Shown here: piece after piece, positions 6,934 to 14,823 of the stretch | How positions within the stretch are numbered: position 1 is the first letter of the stretch | Layout: every line of letters starts with the position of its first letter | Assembly: GCA_964505385.1 (NCBI GenBank) | Contig: CAZDIA010000060.1 | Location: forward strand, 1 to 14,826 | DNA from: SLJN01 sp964505385 | GTDB taxonomy: Bacteria > Bacteroidota > Rhodothermia > Balneolales > Natronogracilivirgulaceae | Direction of reading: 5' to 3' | DNA: 14,826 nucleotides | Translations under genes and position numbers: made by a program | Notes under the pieces: model-generated | The model's input: only the letters and a program-made list of their open reading frames with translations | Told to the model about the DNA's origin: nothing | Databases searched by the model: none

Positions 6934-6945
6934 GGATACAGACTC

Positions 6946-6976
6946 GTAAATTATAAGTTATATTTTAATTTCGCAA
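6946..6976 (-). promoter_or_regulatory. Candidate cmk promoter
   Basis: On the minus strand TTG (6974-6976), a 20-nt spacer, then TAATTTAC (6946-6953), a two-mismatch version of TAnnTTTG. It overlaps a TATAAT. The cmk ATG would lie only a few nucleotides after the expected transcript start, so the mRNA would be nearly leaderless. Moderate to weak evidence. Confidence 0.3.
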
Positions 6977-6984
6977 AATAATTG

Positions 6985-7015
6985 TTGAACCGGAACCCTC
7001 TTAACCGTATTTTTC
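6985..7015 (+). promoter_or_regulatory. Promoter of rpsT-gpmI
   Basis: TTG (6985-6987), 20-nt spacer, TATTTTTC (7008-7015). Same spacing and same -7 octamer as the promoter at 2190-2220. It lies about 57 nt before the rpsT ATG, in the divergent gap with cmk. Confidence 0.55.
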
Positions 7016-7072
7016 TATGCTTTTTTTTAATCAAATCCAACAATAAAACCAAACTTCGAATTTAAACTCATT

Positions 7073-7327
7073 ATGCCACAGCATAAATCTTCAGTAAAAC
7101 GTGTACGGCAGGAAGCAAAAAGAAGAGTCCATAACCGGGCTATGCGTTCAAGAATGCGTACACTATATAAAAAAGTATTTAAAGCTCAAAGCAAAGAAGA
7201 AGCGGAGCCTCTTGTAAGAGAAGCTGTTGCCTACCTTGACAAGATGGCGGCAAAAGGCCACGTCCACAAAAACAATGCGGCCAATAAAAAATCGAATATC
7301 ATCAAATTTTATAACAGTTTTAATTAA
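7073..7327 (+). CDS. rpsT: 30S ribosomal protein S20
   Basis: An 84-residue, strongly basic, all-helical protein with the S20 pattern: HKSSVKRVRQEAKRRVHNRA near the N-terminus, RSRMRTLYKKVFKAQSKEEA in the middle, and AAKGHVHKNNAANKKSNI near the C-terminus. It binds 16S rRNA in the body of the small subunit. Length is the family norm. The stop is followed after only 2 nt by the gpmI ATG, so the two genes share a transcript from the promoter at 6985-7015. The leader directly before the ATG is A/T-rich with no Shine-Dalgarno sequence. Confidence 0.97.
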   Translation: MPQHKSSVKRVRQEAKRRVHNRAMRSRMRTLYKKVFKAQSKEEAEPLVREAVAYLDKMAAKGHVHKNNAANKKSNIIKFYNSFN

Positions 7328-7329
7328 TT

Positions 7330-8838
7330 ATGCCCAGGGCAATCCTCACTATTCTTGATGGCTTCGGATTCGCAGAAAATCCCGAAATCAGCGCCATCGA
7401 AAAGGCCCGAACACCTTACATTGATTCACTATTAGAAAATTATCCCAATTCTAAATTATCAGCTTCCGGCATGGATGTCGGGTTGCCAGACGGACAGTTT
7501 GGCAATTCTGAAGTCGGCCACCTTAATATTGGAGCCGGACGCATAGTCTGGCAGGAATTGACCCGCGTTAATAAAGCAATTGACGACGGGTCTTTTTTTG
7601 AGAATGGGGCGCTCTTAAAAGCTGTCGAAAAAGCAAAAGAACGGGGTAAAATTCATCTGATGGGGCTTTTTTCAGATGGCGGAGTTCACAGCCACATCAA
7701 CCACCTTTATGCGCTGCTCCGGCTTTGCCACCAACATAATCTGGAAAACACCTGGGTTCACGCCCTCACCGACGGGCGCGACACCTCCCCTCATGGCGGA
7801 GCTCAATACGTAAAACAATTTGAGGAGAAAGCCGAAGAAATCGGCACCGGAAAACTGGCTTCAATTCTCGGACGGTACTATGCCATGGATCGCGACCGCC
7901 GATGGGAACGCACTCAAAAGGCGTATGATCTTCTGGTGCATGGTAAGGGAGATCAAACCGGCAGCGCATCCGAAATCATTGCCCGCTCATATGAAAATGG
8001 GGTCACTGATGAGTTCATTTTACCAACCAAAGTAAGCGAAGACCCATCATCACGCATTGAACCGGATGATGTAATCATTTTCTTTAATATCCGTGGCGAC
8101 CGCGCCCGGCAGATTACTCAGGCACTTTCCGAACCCGGATTCCGGGAGTTTCCGGTTGAAGATCTAAATCTCCATTACACTTCCTTTACTCAATACAATA
8201 AGGATTTTGAGTGGGTTGATGTAGCCTATCCGCCTTTGTCGATGAAAAATACCCTGGGTGAATATGTCTCCTCACACGGGTTGGAACAACTTCGTATGGC
8301 CGAAACTGAAAAATACCCCCATGTAACATATTTCTTCAATGGTGGTGTCGAAGAAGCAAATAAGGGTGAGGAGCGTGTCATGATCCCAAGCCCTAAAGTA
8401 GCCACTTATGATCTCAAACCGGAAATGAGTGCCTACGAAGTTACCGATAAAATGACGGAACTTCTTTCCCAAGAGAAATATGATTTAGTCATTTTAAACT
8501 TTGCCAATCCCGATATGGTCGGCCACACCGGTGATTTTGATGCTACCGTCAAAGCTGTAGAAACGATGGATGAATGCCTGAAAAAAGTATTGGAGACGGC
8601 CGCATCGCATGATTACCGTGCGATTATAATTGCTGACCACGGCAATGCAGACCAAATGAAGCAGCCCGACGGCTCGCCACATACCGCTCACACCAGCGCG
8701 CTGGTACCATTTATCGTTTACAATTATCAGGTGGACGGTACTGTTCAAAATGGTATTCTCGGGGATGTGGCTCCTTCTCTCCTAAAATTAATGGAATTAC
8801 CCCAGCCTCAAGAAATGACCGGAAAATCGTTATTTTAA
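7330..8838 (+). CDS. gpmI: 2,3-bisphosphoglycerate-independent phosphoglycerate mutase
   Basis: A 502-residue, Mn-dependent phosphoglycerate mutase interconverting 3- and 2-phosphoglycerate in glycolysis and gluconeogenesis. The alkaline-phosphatase-like metal motif LDGFGF is at residues 9-14, and the phosphoserine nucleophile is Ser60 in FGNSEVGHLNIGAGR. Substrate and metal residues appear in DGGVHSHI, LTDGRDTSP, GRYYAMDRDRRWER, NIRGDRARQ, NFANPDMVGHTGD and IIADHGNADQM. All catalytic motifs are intact and the length is normal (about 500-515). It is translated from an ATG 2 nt after the rpsT stop, possibly by translational coupling; an S20-GpmI pairing is not an obvious functional partnership. 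Confidence 0.97.
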   Translation: MPRAILTILDGFGFAENPEISAIEKARTPYIDSLLENYPNSKLSASGMDVGLPDGQFGNSEVGHLNIGAGRIVWQELTRVNKAIDDGSFFENGALLKAVEKAKERGKIHLMGLFSDGGVHSHINHLYALLRLCHQHNLENTWVHALTDGRDTSPHGGAQYVKQFEEKAEEIGTGKLASILGRYYAMDRDRRWERTQKAYDLLVHGKGDQTGSASEIIARSYENGVTDEFILPTKVSEDPSSRIEPDDVIIFFNIRGDRARQITQALSEPGFREFPVEDLNLHYTSFTQYNKDFEWVDVAYPPLSMKNTLGEYVSSHGLEQLRMAETEKYPHVTYFFNGGVEEANKGEERVMIPSPKVATYDLKPEMSAYEVTDKMTELLSQEKYDLVILNFANPDMVGHTGDFDATVKAVETMDECLKKVLETAASHDYRAIIIADHGNADQMKQPDGSPHTAHTSALVPFIVYNYQVDGTVQNGILGDVAPSLLKLMELPQPQEMTGKSLF

Positions 8839-8853
8839 GCGAATCCGGTTTTC
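8818..8853 (+). terminator. Possible weak terminator over the gpmI stop
   Basis: ACCGGA (8818-8823) and TCCGGT (8844-8849) can pair, with an inner TCG/CGA, and are followed by TTTC. The hairpin spans the gpmI stop codon. The loop is long and the T-run short, so this is tentative. The rest of the 8839-8964 gap before clpC shows no clean promoter, CIRCE element or CtsR-type repeat. Confidence 0.3.
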
Positions 8854-8964
8854 TCATTCTTGCATTTGACTACATTGGTGTAATACTTTCAATGAACGCG
8901 AACTAATGCGCTTTTACACTCGTTCACCTGATGTAGCTGCAAACATTCTAATCTTTCAAATTTT

Positions 8965-11583
8965 ATGGAAGGTAATTTTTCAAATCGTGTCCGTGATGTT
9001 ATTCAATTCAGCCGCGAAGAAGCACTTCGCCTGGGTCACGATTATATCGGTACCGAGCACCTGATTCTCGGCATTATCCGTCTCGGAGATGGTATCGCCA
9101 TAAAGATCCTGAAAAACCTCAAGTGCGATCTTTTCAAACTCAAAAAGACCATCGAAGAGACGGTCCGGAGTACAGGCGGTGCCGTTACCGTGGGAAATAT
9201 TCCGCTTACAAAGCAGGCGGAAAAGGTTTTGCGTATCACTTATTTGGAAGCCAAGCTTTACAAGAGTGATACAATTGGAACTGAACATCTGCTATTGTCC
9301 CTTCTACGGGATGATGAGAATATTGCAGCACAAATTTTACAACAATTCAATGTTACATACGACGCGGTACGAGAGGAACTCGATATGATAATTTCTGGTC
9401 GAACAAAAGCAAGCGAATCCGAAAATCCTTCATCAGGTGATGAAGGCTCATCCAAAGGTTCGAAATCATCCGGAAGCTCCAGGGAAAGAAAAATGGAAAA
9501 AAGCAAAACACCAGTTCTCGATAATTTTGGTCGGGATTTGACCAAGCTCGCAGAAGATGGCAAACTCGATCCTATTGTTGGCCGGGAAAAAGAAATTGAG
9601 CGTGTAGCTCAGATTTTGAGTCGCCGCAAGAAAAATAACCCGGCATTGATAGGTGAACCCGGCGTTGGTAAAACAGCCATAGCCGAAGGTTTAGCGTTGC
9701 GTATCGTCAAACGTAAAGTGTCACGTGTTCTCTACGACAAAAGAGTTGTAGCTCTTGACCTGGCTGCCCTGGTAGCCGGAACAAAATACCGCGGGCAGTT
9801 TGAGGAGAGAATGAAGGCGGTAATGAATGAGCTTGAAAAAACACCGAATATCATTCTCTTTATTGATGAGCTGCATACCATAGTTGGCGCCGGCGGCGCT
9901 AGCGGCTCCCTCGATGCTTCCAACATGCTAAAGCCGGCACTTGCCCGGGGCGATGTTCAGGCTATAGGTGCCACAACGCTCAACGAGTACCGGCAATACA
10001 TTGAAAAAGACGGTGCCCTTGAGCGTAGGTTTCAGAAAATTATGGTGGATGCCACTACACCTGAAGAAACCGAAACGATTCTCAAACAGATCAAAGAAAA
10101 GTATGAGAAGCATCACAGCGTAAGGTATTCCGATGAAGCCATCCACGCCTGCGTAAAGCTTACAGACCGGTACATCACCGACCGTTTTTTACCGGATAAA
10201 GCAATTGATGCGCTTGATGAAGCCGGTGCCCGTGTTCATCTTTCAAACATCACCGTACCGAAAAACATTTTAGAGCTGGAAGAAGAAATTGAAAAAACCA
10301 GCGAAGAGAAGAATGCGATGGTCAAAAAACAGCGGTTCGAAGATGCCGCGCGCCTCAGAGACAAGGAGAAGCGGATGATCGAAGAGCTGGAAATGGCTAA
10401 TCGCGAATGGGAAAAAGAAGCTGAAAAAATTGTCTACGACGTAAAGGAAGAAGATGTAGCCAGCGTGGTAGCGATGATGAGTGGCATTCCTGTCAATAAG
10501 ATTGCCGAAAATGAAAGCAAGAAGCTCATGAAAATGAAGGATGAGCTGGGTCAAAGAGTAATCGGGCAGGATGAAGCCATTGTCAAGCTTACAAAATCTA
10601 TACAGCGAACACGTGCCGGACTTAAGGATCCGAACCGGCCTATTGGCTCATTCATCTTTCTTGGACCGACAGGCGTAGGTAAAACCGAGCTGGCCAAAGT
10701 TATGGCCCGGTATTTATTCGATGTCGACGATGCGCTCATACGTGTGGATATGAGTGAATATATGGAAAAATTTTCCGTATCCAGGCTGGTTGGTGCTCCT
10801 CCGGGCTATGTTGGCTATGAAGAAGGCGGGATCTTAACAGAGAAAGTGCGGCGTAAACCGTACAGTGTCGTGCTTTTGGACGAAATCGAAAAAGCACATC
10901 CCGATGTATTCAATCTCTTGCTGCAAGTGCTCGATGACGGAATTCTCACGGATAGTCTTGGCCGCAAAGTGGATTTCAGAAACACTATTATTATCATGAC
11001 CTCCAATATCGGCGCGCGGGATATCAAAAATCTCGGCCGTGGTATTGGTTTTGCTGATAGCGATGACTCTACTTATGATTTTGCCAAGATGAAGTCCACA
11101 ATTCAGGACGCCCTCAAGAAGGTGTTTAATCCTGAATTCCTGAACCGTGTTGATGATGTCATCACCTTCAAGCCGCTTGATAAGCAGGATATCTTTAAGA
11201 TTATCGATAACGAATCCAGCGAGCTCTTCAAGCGTATTGAAGACATCGGCTATAAAGTTGATATCACTAAGGGAGCCAAAGAGTTCCTCTCTGATATCGG
11301 CTTTGATCAAAAATACGGCGCCCGGCCTCTGAAACGGGCTATTCAAAAATACGTTGAGGATCCCCTTGCTGAAGAAATGCTTACTGCTGAAAAACCTGAA
11401 GGCACTACTATTCGCATCAAAATGAATAATTCCCGCGACGGGTTGATGTTCGAATGGAAAGAGCCTGAAAAAAAGCAGGCCGAAAAAGACTCAAGCAGCA
11501 AGGATAGCAAAGATAGTAAAGGTGACGGCACGAATGGTGAACAAACTGAAGAACAAACAAGTTCTGAAAGTGCCGACAAGTAA
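8965..11583 (+). CDS. clpC: ATP-dependent Clp protease ATPase subunit ClpC
   Basis: An 872-residue Hsp100 unfoldase that feeds proteins to ClpP. Domains in order: double Clp_N repeat (about 1-145), a Ser/Lys-rich linker (147-182), AAA1 with Walker A GEPGVGKT (230-237) and Walker B IILFIDELH (296-304), a coiled-coil middle region holding a UVR motif (KKQRFEDAARLRDKEKRM, 454-471), AAA2 with Walker A GPTGVGKT (567-574) and Walker B VVLLDE (635-640), and a small C-terminal domain. The ClpP-docking loop is visible as LGRGIGF (690-696). UVR plus a short middle domain marks ClpC rather than ClpB. It has an extra hydrophilic C-terminal tail (about 833-872) rich in Lys, Ser, Asp and Glu. No mcsA/mcsB/ctsR genes are adjacent. 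It stands alone, ending in a strong terminator. Confidence 0.96.
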   Translation: MEGNFSNRVRDVIQFSREEALRLGHDYIGTEHLILGIIRLGDGIAIKILKNLKCDLFKLKKTIEETVRSTGGAVTVGNIPLTKQAEKVLRITYLEAKLYKSDTIGTEHLLLSLLRDDENIAAQILQQFNVTYDAVREELDMIISGRTKASESENPSSGDEGSSKGSKSSGSSRERKMEKSKTPVLDNFGRDLTKLAEDGKLDPIVGREKEIERVAQILSRRKKNNPALIGEPGVGKTAIAEGLALRIVKRKVSRVLYDKRVVALDLAALVAGTKYRGQFEERMKAVMNELEKTPNIILFIDELHTIVGAGGASGSLDASNMLKPALARGDVQAIGATTLNEYRQYIEKDGALERRFQKIMVDATTPEETETILKQIKEKYEKHHSVRYSDEAIHACVKLTDRYITDRFLPDKAIDALDEAGARVHLSNITVPKNILELEEEIEKTSEEKNAMVKKQRFEDAARLRDKEKRMIEELEMANREWEKEAEKIVYDVKEEDVASVVAMMSGIPVNKIAENESKKLMKMKDELGQRVIGQDEAIVKLTKSIQRTRAGLKDPNRPIGSFIFLGPTGVGKTELAKVMARYLFDVDDALIRVDMSEYMEKFSVSRLVGAPPGYVGYEEGGILTEKVRRKPYSVVLLDEIEKAHPDVFNLLLQVLDDGILTDSLGRKVDFRNTIIIMTSNIGARDIKNLGRGIGFADSDDSTYDFAKMKSTIQDALKKVFNPEFLNRVDDVITFKPLDKQDIFKIIDNESSELFKRIEDIGYKVDITKGAKEFLSDIGFDQKYGARPLKRAIQKYVEDPLAEEMLTAEKPEGTTIRIKMNNSRDGLMFEWKEPEKKQAEKDSSSKDSKDSKGDGTNGEQTEEQTSSESADK

Positions 11584-11610
11584 CTTCTAAAAGTTTAAAG
11601 ATTCAATCAC

Positions 11611-11645
11611 AAAAAAGGTGGCGGATTTTTCCGTCACCTTTTTTT
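11611..11645. terminator. Bidirectional terminator between clpC and the convergent gene
   Basis: GGTGGCGGA (11617-11625), loop TTTT, TCCGTCACC (11630-11638): a 9-bp stem with one G-T pair. It is followed by seven T residues on the plus strand (11639-11645) and preceded by six A residues (11611-11616), which give a T-run on the minus strand. It can serve clpC and the gene ending at 11832. Confidence 0.9.
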
Positions 11646-11717
11646 ATTTCTATCTCTATATCAAGCTACTATAACTATCTTGTATGGCACTCATTTAGTG
11701 TTTGTAGTTGCTACTGT

Positions 11718-11770
11718 GTTTGACGTTTGAGGTTTGATGTTCTCTTAACCTCAAACATCAAACATCAAAC
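11718..11770. repeat. Hairpin made of 7-bp GTTTGAN repeats
   Basis: Three tandem heptamers GTTTGAC, GTTTGAG, GTTTGAT plus GTT (11718-11741), a 5-nt loop CTCTT, then AAC plus three heptamers in the opposite orientation (CTCAAAC, ATCAAAC, ATCAAAC; 11747-11770). The two 24-nt arms pair except at the seventh base of each unit. It lies between the 3' ends of two converging genes, beyond the terminator, with no T-run of its own. The remainder of 11646-11831 holds nothing else I can identify. Confidence 0.85.
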
Positions 11771-11831
11771 AAATTTTACCTGAATTTTATAACACTTGTT
11801 GCAATTACAATAACTTTTACAGAAGGTTAAA

Positions 11832-13016
11832 CTATAGCACCACATCCAAATTTCTGTTAATGCCGGTGATGCGAAACTCGTTGGAAGATTTAGTTTCGAT
11901 AGTGATGGGCAAGAGCTGGTTCCAGAAATAATTGCCTTCAATTTCAGTGGAATCGATGCTGCGCTCCACTACATCAACTACTCTGAACTCAAGATTGGAA
12001 AGGCTGTAGTTGTTTTCATTGTGGGATCCGGTCAGAATCAAAATCTGGTTCCTTTCCTCGGAAAAGTTTGCGGCTAAAGTAGACTGACGCAAACTTGTTG
12101 AACCCATACTCTCACCGGTGTGCATATCATGAGTCATAACCCTTCCGGAACCCCGGGAAGTGAGGTATCTTCCATCTTTACTTATAGTCAGTTCAAGCGG
12201 TTCGAAATCATCATAACCTGTTGAAAAAAGGGAATTGCCGCCGGCATCTATCACTTCAGCATAATGATTCCCGGAAGCATCATCCTTTAAATGTATCGCT
12301 AAAAGCTGACCATTATCCGACAAGGTGATTTCTTCGATGTATCGGTTTTCGGATGAAAAAATTTCTTTGGCTTCCTCTCCTCCATCATAATACTGTACCC
12401 TTGATCCGATCTGATCATCCTGATACATCACCCTGGGATTGTAAAACAGTACGGCATTGGAATTAGGCAGTCGTTTCATCTCCGAAACCATCTCACCTTC
12501 CGGGCTACCGCTTGCATTATCTATTGTCTCGAGCTGTTTGCCATTGCTGTCGTAATGCCGAAAAAAGCTGATATTATAGCGATAAAACAGCTCTCCGTTA
12601 TCGAGCACATATATTTTAGGTGAAGGATCATCTTCATCATGCTCATCAATTTCATCGATTCTATGCACCTTTTCCCCATCATCCTGCACAACTTCAACAT
12701 TATAGCTGTTTCCGTCACGCTCCAGAAATGCAAACATCGACCCTCCGGGTGCGATGGACAGCTGCTCATAACCGGACTTTGTGTACCCGGCAGCCTGAAA
12801 CTCAATCGAATTGGGATATTTTTGAAGTTGAACGGCATCGCCCCACTTATTATAAATCGTATATTCATTCTCCGTATTTTGGCTTGACTCTGATGTAGGG
12901 CTTATGTTAATCTGTTGAGCATCAACATGCTGATAACTAAATATGCCTGCAAATAGCAATATTAAAAAACGTTGTGATTTCAATATTCTACCGTTTTGAA
13001 ACAATCTGATAATCAT
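11832..13016 (-). CDS. Exported protein of unknown function, beta-propeller-like
   Basis: A 394-residue protein with a signal peptide: positively charged start, hydrophobic core RFLILLFAGIFSY (16-28), likely cleavage after VDA (residue 33) before QQINIS. There is no lipobox, so it is probably periplasmic or secreted. The mature part has blades resembling WD40-like/TolB-type propellers: repeated patterns of hydrophobic strand, then DNGQLL, DGRYL or PNSNAVLFY turns, then another strand, e.g. ITLSDNGQLLAIHL, LTISKDGRYLTSRG, LSIAPGGSMFAFLE. No enzyme motif or type IX secretion C-terminal domain is seen. The ATG at 13016 overlaps the divergent glycosyltransferase by 21 nt. A TTG at 12981-12983 would give the tidier signal peptide MKSQRFLILLFAG and no overlap. 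Function is unknown; a link to the neighbouring glycosyltransferase is not shown. Confidence 0.8.
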   Translation of the reverse strand: MIIRLFQNGRILKSQRFLILLFAGIFSYQHVDAQQINISPTSESSQNTENEYTIYNKWGDAVQLQKYPNSIEFQAAGYTKSGYEQLSIAPGGSMFAFLERDGNSYNVEVVQDDGEKVHRIDEIDEHDEDDPSPKIYVLDNGELFYRYNISFFRHYDSNGKQLETIDNASGSPEGEMVSEMKRLPNSNAVLFYNPRVMYQDDQIGSRVQYYDGGEEAKEIFSSENRYIEEITLSDNGQLLAIHLKDDASGNHYAEVIDAGGNSLFSTGYDDFEPLELTISKDGRYLTSRGSGRVMTHDMHTGESMGSTSLRQSTLAANFSEERNQILILTGSHNENNYSLSNLEFRVVDVVERSIDSTEIEGNYFWNQLLPITIETKSSNEFRITGINRNLDVVL

Positions 13017-14198
13017 ATTCGCAATAATCTAAAAGTCGTATTCCTGAGTGTTTTCCCACCATTACGTGGCGGAATTTCCCGATTCAGCATTTATTTACAA
13101 AATCATTTATCGAATTACACTGATTTTGTTTCTTATAACTACAAAAAACTTTATCCGGATATCCTGTTTCCCGGCACCTCTCAGTTTGATCAGACTTCAG
13201 AAAGCAGGAAAATCGAACAACTTGCCCACACTTTCCATCCGTTAAACTGGAAGCACTCCGCTAAAACGATAGATCAGGAAAAACCTGATGTGTTTATTTT
13301 TTCACACTGGCACCCCTTCGTTGCACCTTCTACGATATCCATATTAAAAAATCTGAAGCAAAAAAATCCTCAACTTATCACTTCCGGGATTTTTCATAAT
13401 GTTGTGCCACACGAATCTTTTCCGTTCAGGGAATATTTAACCAGACGCCTGATTCATTTTACCGATCTACCCGTGGTTCTCTCCTCTCAGACCGAAAATG
13501 AATTTAAAGAAACCTATCCGGAGAAATCACCTGTCCGGCTGTTTCATCCGGTATATTCAAGGCCTCTGCCTACCGGATCAAGACAGGAAATCAGACAAAA
13601 ATACGGGATCAGTAAAAACCAGCTTCTTTTTCTGTTTTTCGGGTTGATCAGGGATTACAAAGGCCTGGACCTGCTGTTTAAAGCTCTGCATAATTTATCA
13701 CCGGAAGCGCTCAGAATGCGAATAATTGTTGCCGGCGAATTCTACACCAAAGCTGAGCCTGTGCTCTCCCTTATCCCGGAGAACTGGCGAGACAGAATCA
13801 TCATCGAAAACCGGTTTATTCCGGATGAGGAAGCCGATGAAATACTTCATGCATCCGATGTCATGCTTCTCCCCTACCGGTCGGCAAGTCAAAGTGGAAT
13901 ATTAGCTGATGCCGTCAATTTTGGTTTACCGGTGATATGTACAGACCAACCCGGATTTCTGGATATCATTACCCAAGATAAACACGGGATGATTGTCCCC
14001 TCGGAAAATGTTACAGCACTGTCAAATGCTATTACTGAAATGGCATCGACTGCTAACCTGAGTAAAATGCGGGAGAATGTGATCCAACTGCAAGAGGAGT
14101 TAAGCTGGGATCGGTTTAGTTCTGCCCTGTACCATTCGATTAAAAAAACAGTAAAAAAGATACACGGGACAGTTGACAATACCGGCTTTAAACACTAA
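12996..14198 (+). CDS. GT4-type (GT-B fold) glycosyltransferase
   Basis: A 400-residue cytoplasmic or membrane-associated sugar transferase of the group 1 (GT4) type. The N-terminal Rossmann half opens with VVFLSVFPPLRGGISRFSIY (14-33), where the GG loop contacts substrate, and later has FSHWHPF and GIFHNVVPHE. The C-terminal half has FFGLIRDYKGLDLLFKAL (214-231), IIVAGEFY, FIPDEEADEILHASDVMLLPY (275-294), and a nucleotide-sugar-binding region SASQSGILADAVNFGLPVI (296-314). The last uses Gln/Ala-type residues in place of the classical E-x7-E glutamates, as some GT4 subgroups do. The start is TTG at 12996: no ATG or GTG exists between the upstream stop and the conserved strand. Donor and acceptor cannot be told from sequence; a cell-surface polysaccharide is likely. 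Confidence 0.9.
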   Translation: MKQSDNHIRNNLKVVFLSVFPPLRGGISRFSIYLQNHLSNYTDFVSYNYKKLYPDILFPGTSQFDQTSESRKIEQLAHTFHPLNWKHSAKTIDQEKPDVFIFSHWHPFVAPSTISILKNLKQKNPQLITSGIFHNVVPHESFPFREYLTRRLIHFTDLPVVLSSQTENEFKETYPEKSPVRLFHPVYSRPLPTGSRQEIRQKYGISKNQLLFLFFGLIRDYKGLDLLFKALHNLSPEALRMRIIVAGEFYTKAEPVLSLIPENWRDRIIIENRFIPDEEADEILHASDVMLLPYRSASQSGILADAVNFGLPVICTDQPGFLDIITQDKHGMIVPSENVTALSNAITEMASTANLSKMRENVIQLQEELSWDRFSSALYHSIKKTVKKIHGTVDNTGFKH

Positions 14199-14404
14199 TT
14201 TTAGAATTCTGTAGAGGAAATGCTCTTTGCTTAGTGAAATGACTTTAAACGTATTGAACGCCAGGAATTAAGCTGGGTTTAAATACAGCTGCAAATACCT
14301 TTTGTTAAAGAGGTTATAGCAGCTATCGGTCTCCAGCCTTTTCATTATACGTTGCTGCGATTGACAGATCGTTACCTATTCGGTCTGCTGATAATTAAAC
14401 CAAT
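14199..14404. other. Intergenic stretch before the tRNA cluster
   Basis: No coding frame or clear RNA gene is seen in these 206 nt. There is a short hairpin (AGCTG and CAGCT around 14273-14293) and a TTGACA at 14361-14366, but no well-spaced -10/-7 box follows. The tRNA promoter must lie here but I cannot place it. Confidence 0.4.
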
Positions 14405-14480
<76 letters not shown>

Positions 14481-14582
14481 CCGGCAGCAACGAAAAGGTG
14501 TGGTCATCAGCAATAATCCACAACCGTAAGCGTCTAAATTCGTGCACAACGCCCGATACGTTGATGCGGGCCAAGCGTACAG

Positions 14583-14656
14583 GCGCCCGTAGCTCAACCG
14601 GATAGAGCAACTGCCTTCTAAGCAGTAGGTTACAGGTTCGAGTCCTGTCGGGCGTA
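14583..14656 (+). tRNA. tRNA-Arg (anticodon UCU)
   Basis: 74-nt cloverleaf: acceptor GCGCCCG with CGGGCGT (first pair G-U), D-arm GCTC/GAGC, anticodon stem ACTGC/GCAGT with loop CTTCTAA (anticodon TCT), T-arm ACAGG TTCGAGT CCTGT, discriminator A. CCA is not encoded. It decodes AGA/AGG. The 104 nt between it and tRNA-Pro contain no fifth tRNA that I can fold. Confidence 0.95.
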
Positions 14657-14664
14657 CAGCAAAG

Positions 14665-14735
14665 GGCGACATGGCCGAGTGGCTAGGCAGAGGTCTGCAA
14701 AACCTCGTACGGCGGTTCGAATCCGCCTGTCGCCT
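14665..14735 (+). tRNA. tRNA-Cys (anticodon GCA)
   Basis: 71-nt cloverleaf: acceptor GGCGACA with TGTCGCC, short D-arm GCC/GGC, anticodon stem GAGGT/ACCTC with loop CTGCAAA (anticodon GCA), T-arm GGCGG TTCGAAT CCGCC, and discriminator T, the identity base expected for tRNA-Cys. CCA is not encoded. It starts 8 nt after tRNA-Arg. Confidence 0.95.
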
Positions 14736-14750
14736 CGGAGTCAAAATCAT

Positions 14751-14823
14751 GCCGCGTTCGTCCAGAGGCCTAGGACGCCGCCCTTTCACGGCGGTAACAC
14801 GGGTTCGAATCCCGTACGCGGTA
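14751..14823 (+). tRNA. tRNA-Glu (anticodon UUC)
   Basis: 73-nt cloverleaf: acceptor GCCGCGT with ACGCGGT (first pair G-U), D-arm GTCC/GGAC, anticodon stem CCGCC/GGCGG with loop CTTTCAC (anticodon TTC), T-arm ACGGG TTCGAAT CCCGT, discriminator A. CCA is not encoded. It ends 3 nt from the window edge, so the cluster may continue. Confidence 0.95.

Noticed and set aside
8839..8964. Search for heat-shock control (CIRCE, CtsR operator) and a consensus promoter before clpC.
   Set aside because: No TTAGCACTC-type inverted repeat or GGTCAAA-type direct repeat is present. TACTTTC- and TAATCTTTC-like strings do not have a correctly spaced TTG.
11718..11770. The heptamer repeats as a CRISPR or tandem-repeat array.
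   Set aside because: Units are 7 bp with no spacers, arranged as one inverted pair, and no cas genes are present.
14575..14659. Direct repeat GCGTACAG just before and at the 3' end of tRNA-Arg (14575-14582 and 14652-14659), considered as an integration-site duplication.
   Set aside because: Only 8 bp, encloses nothing but the tRNA itself, and no integrase or element is nearby. Probably chance or tRNA duplication debris.
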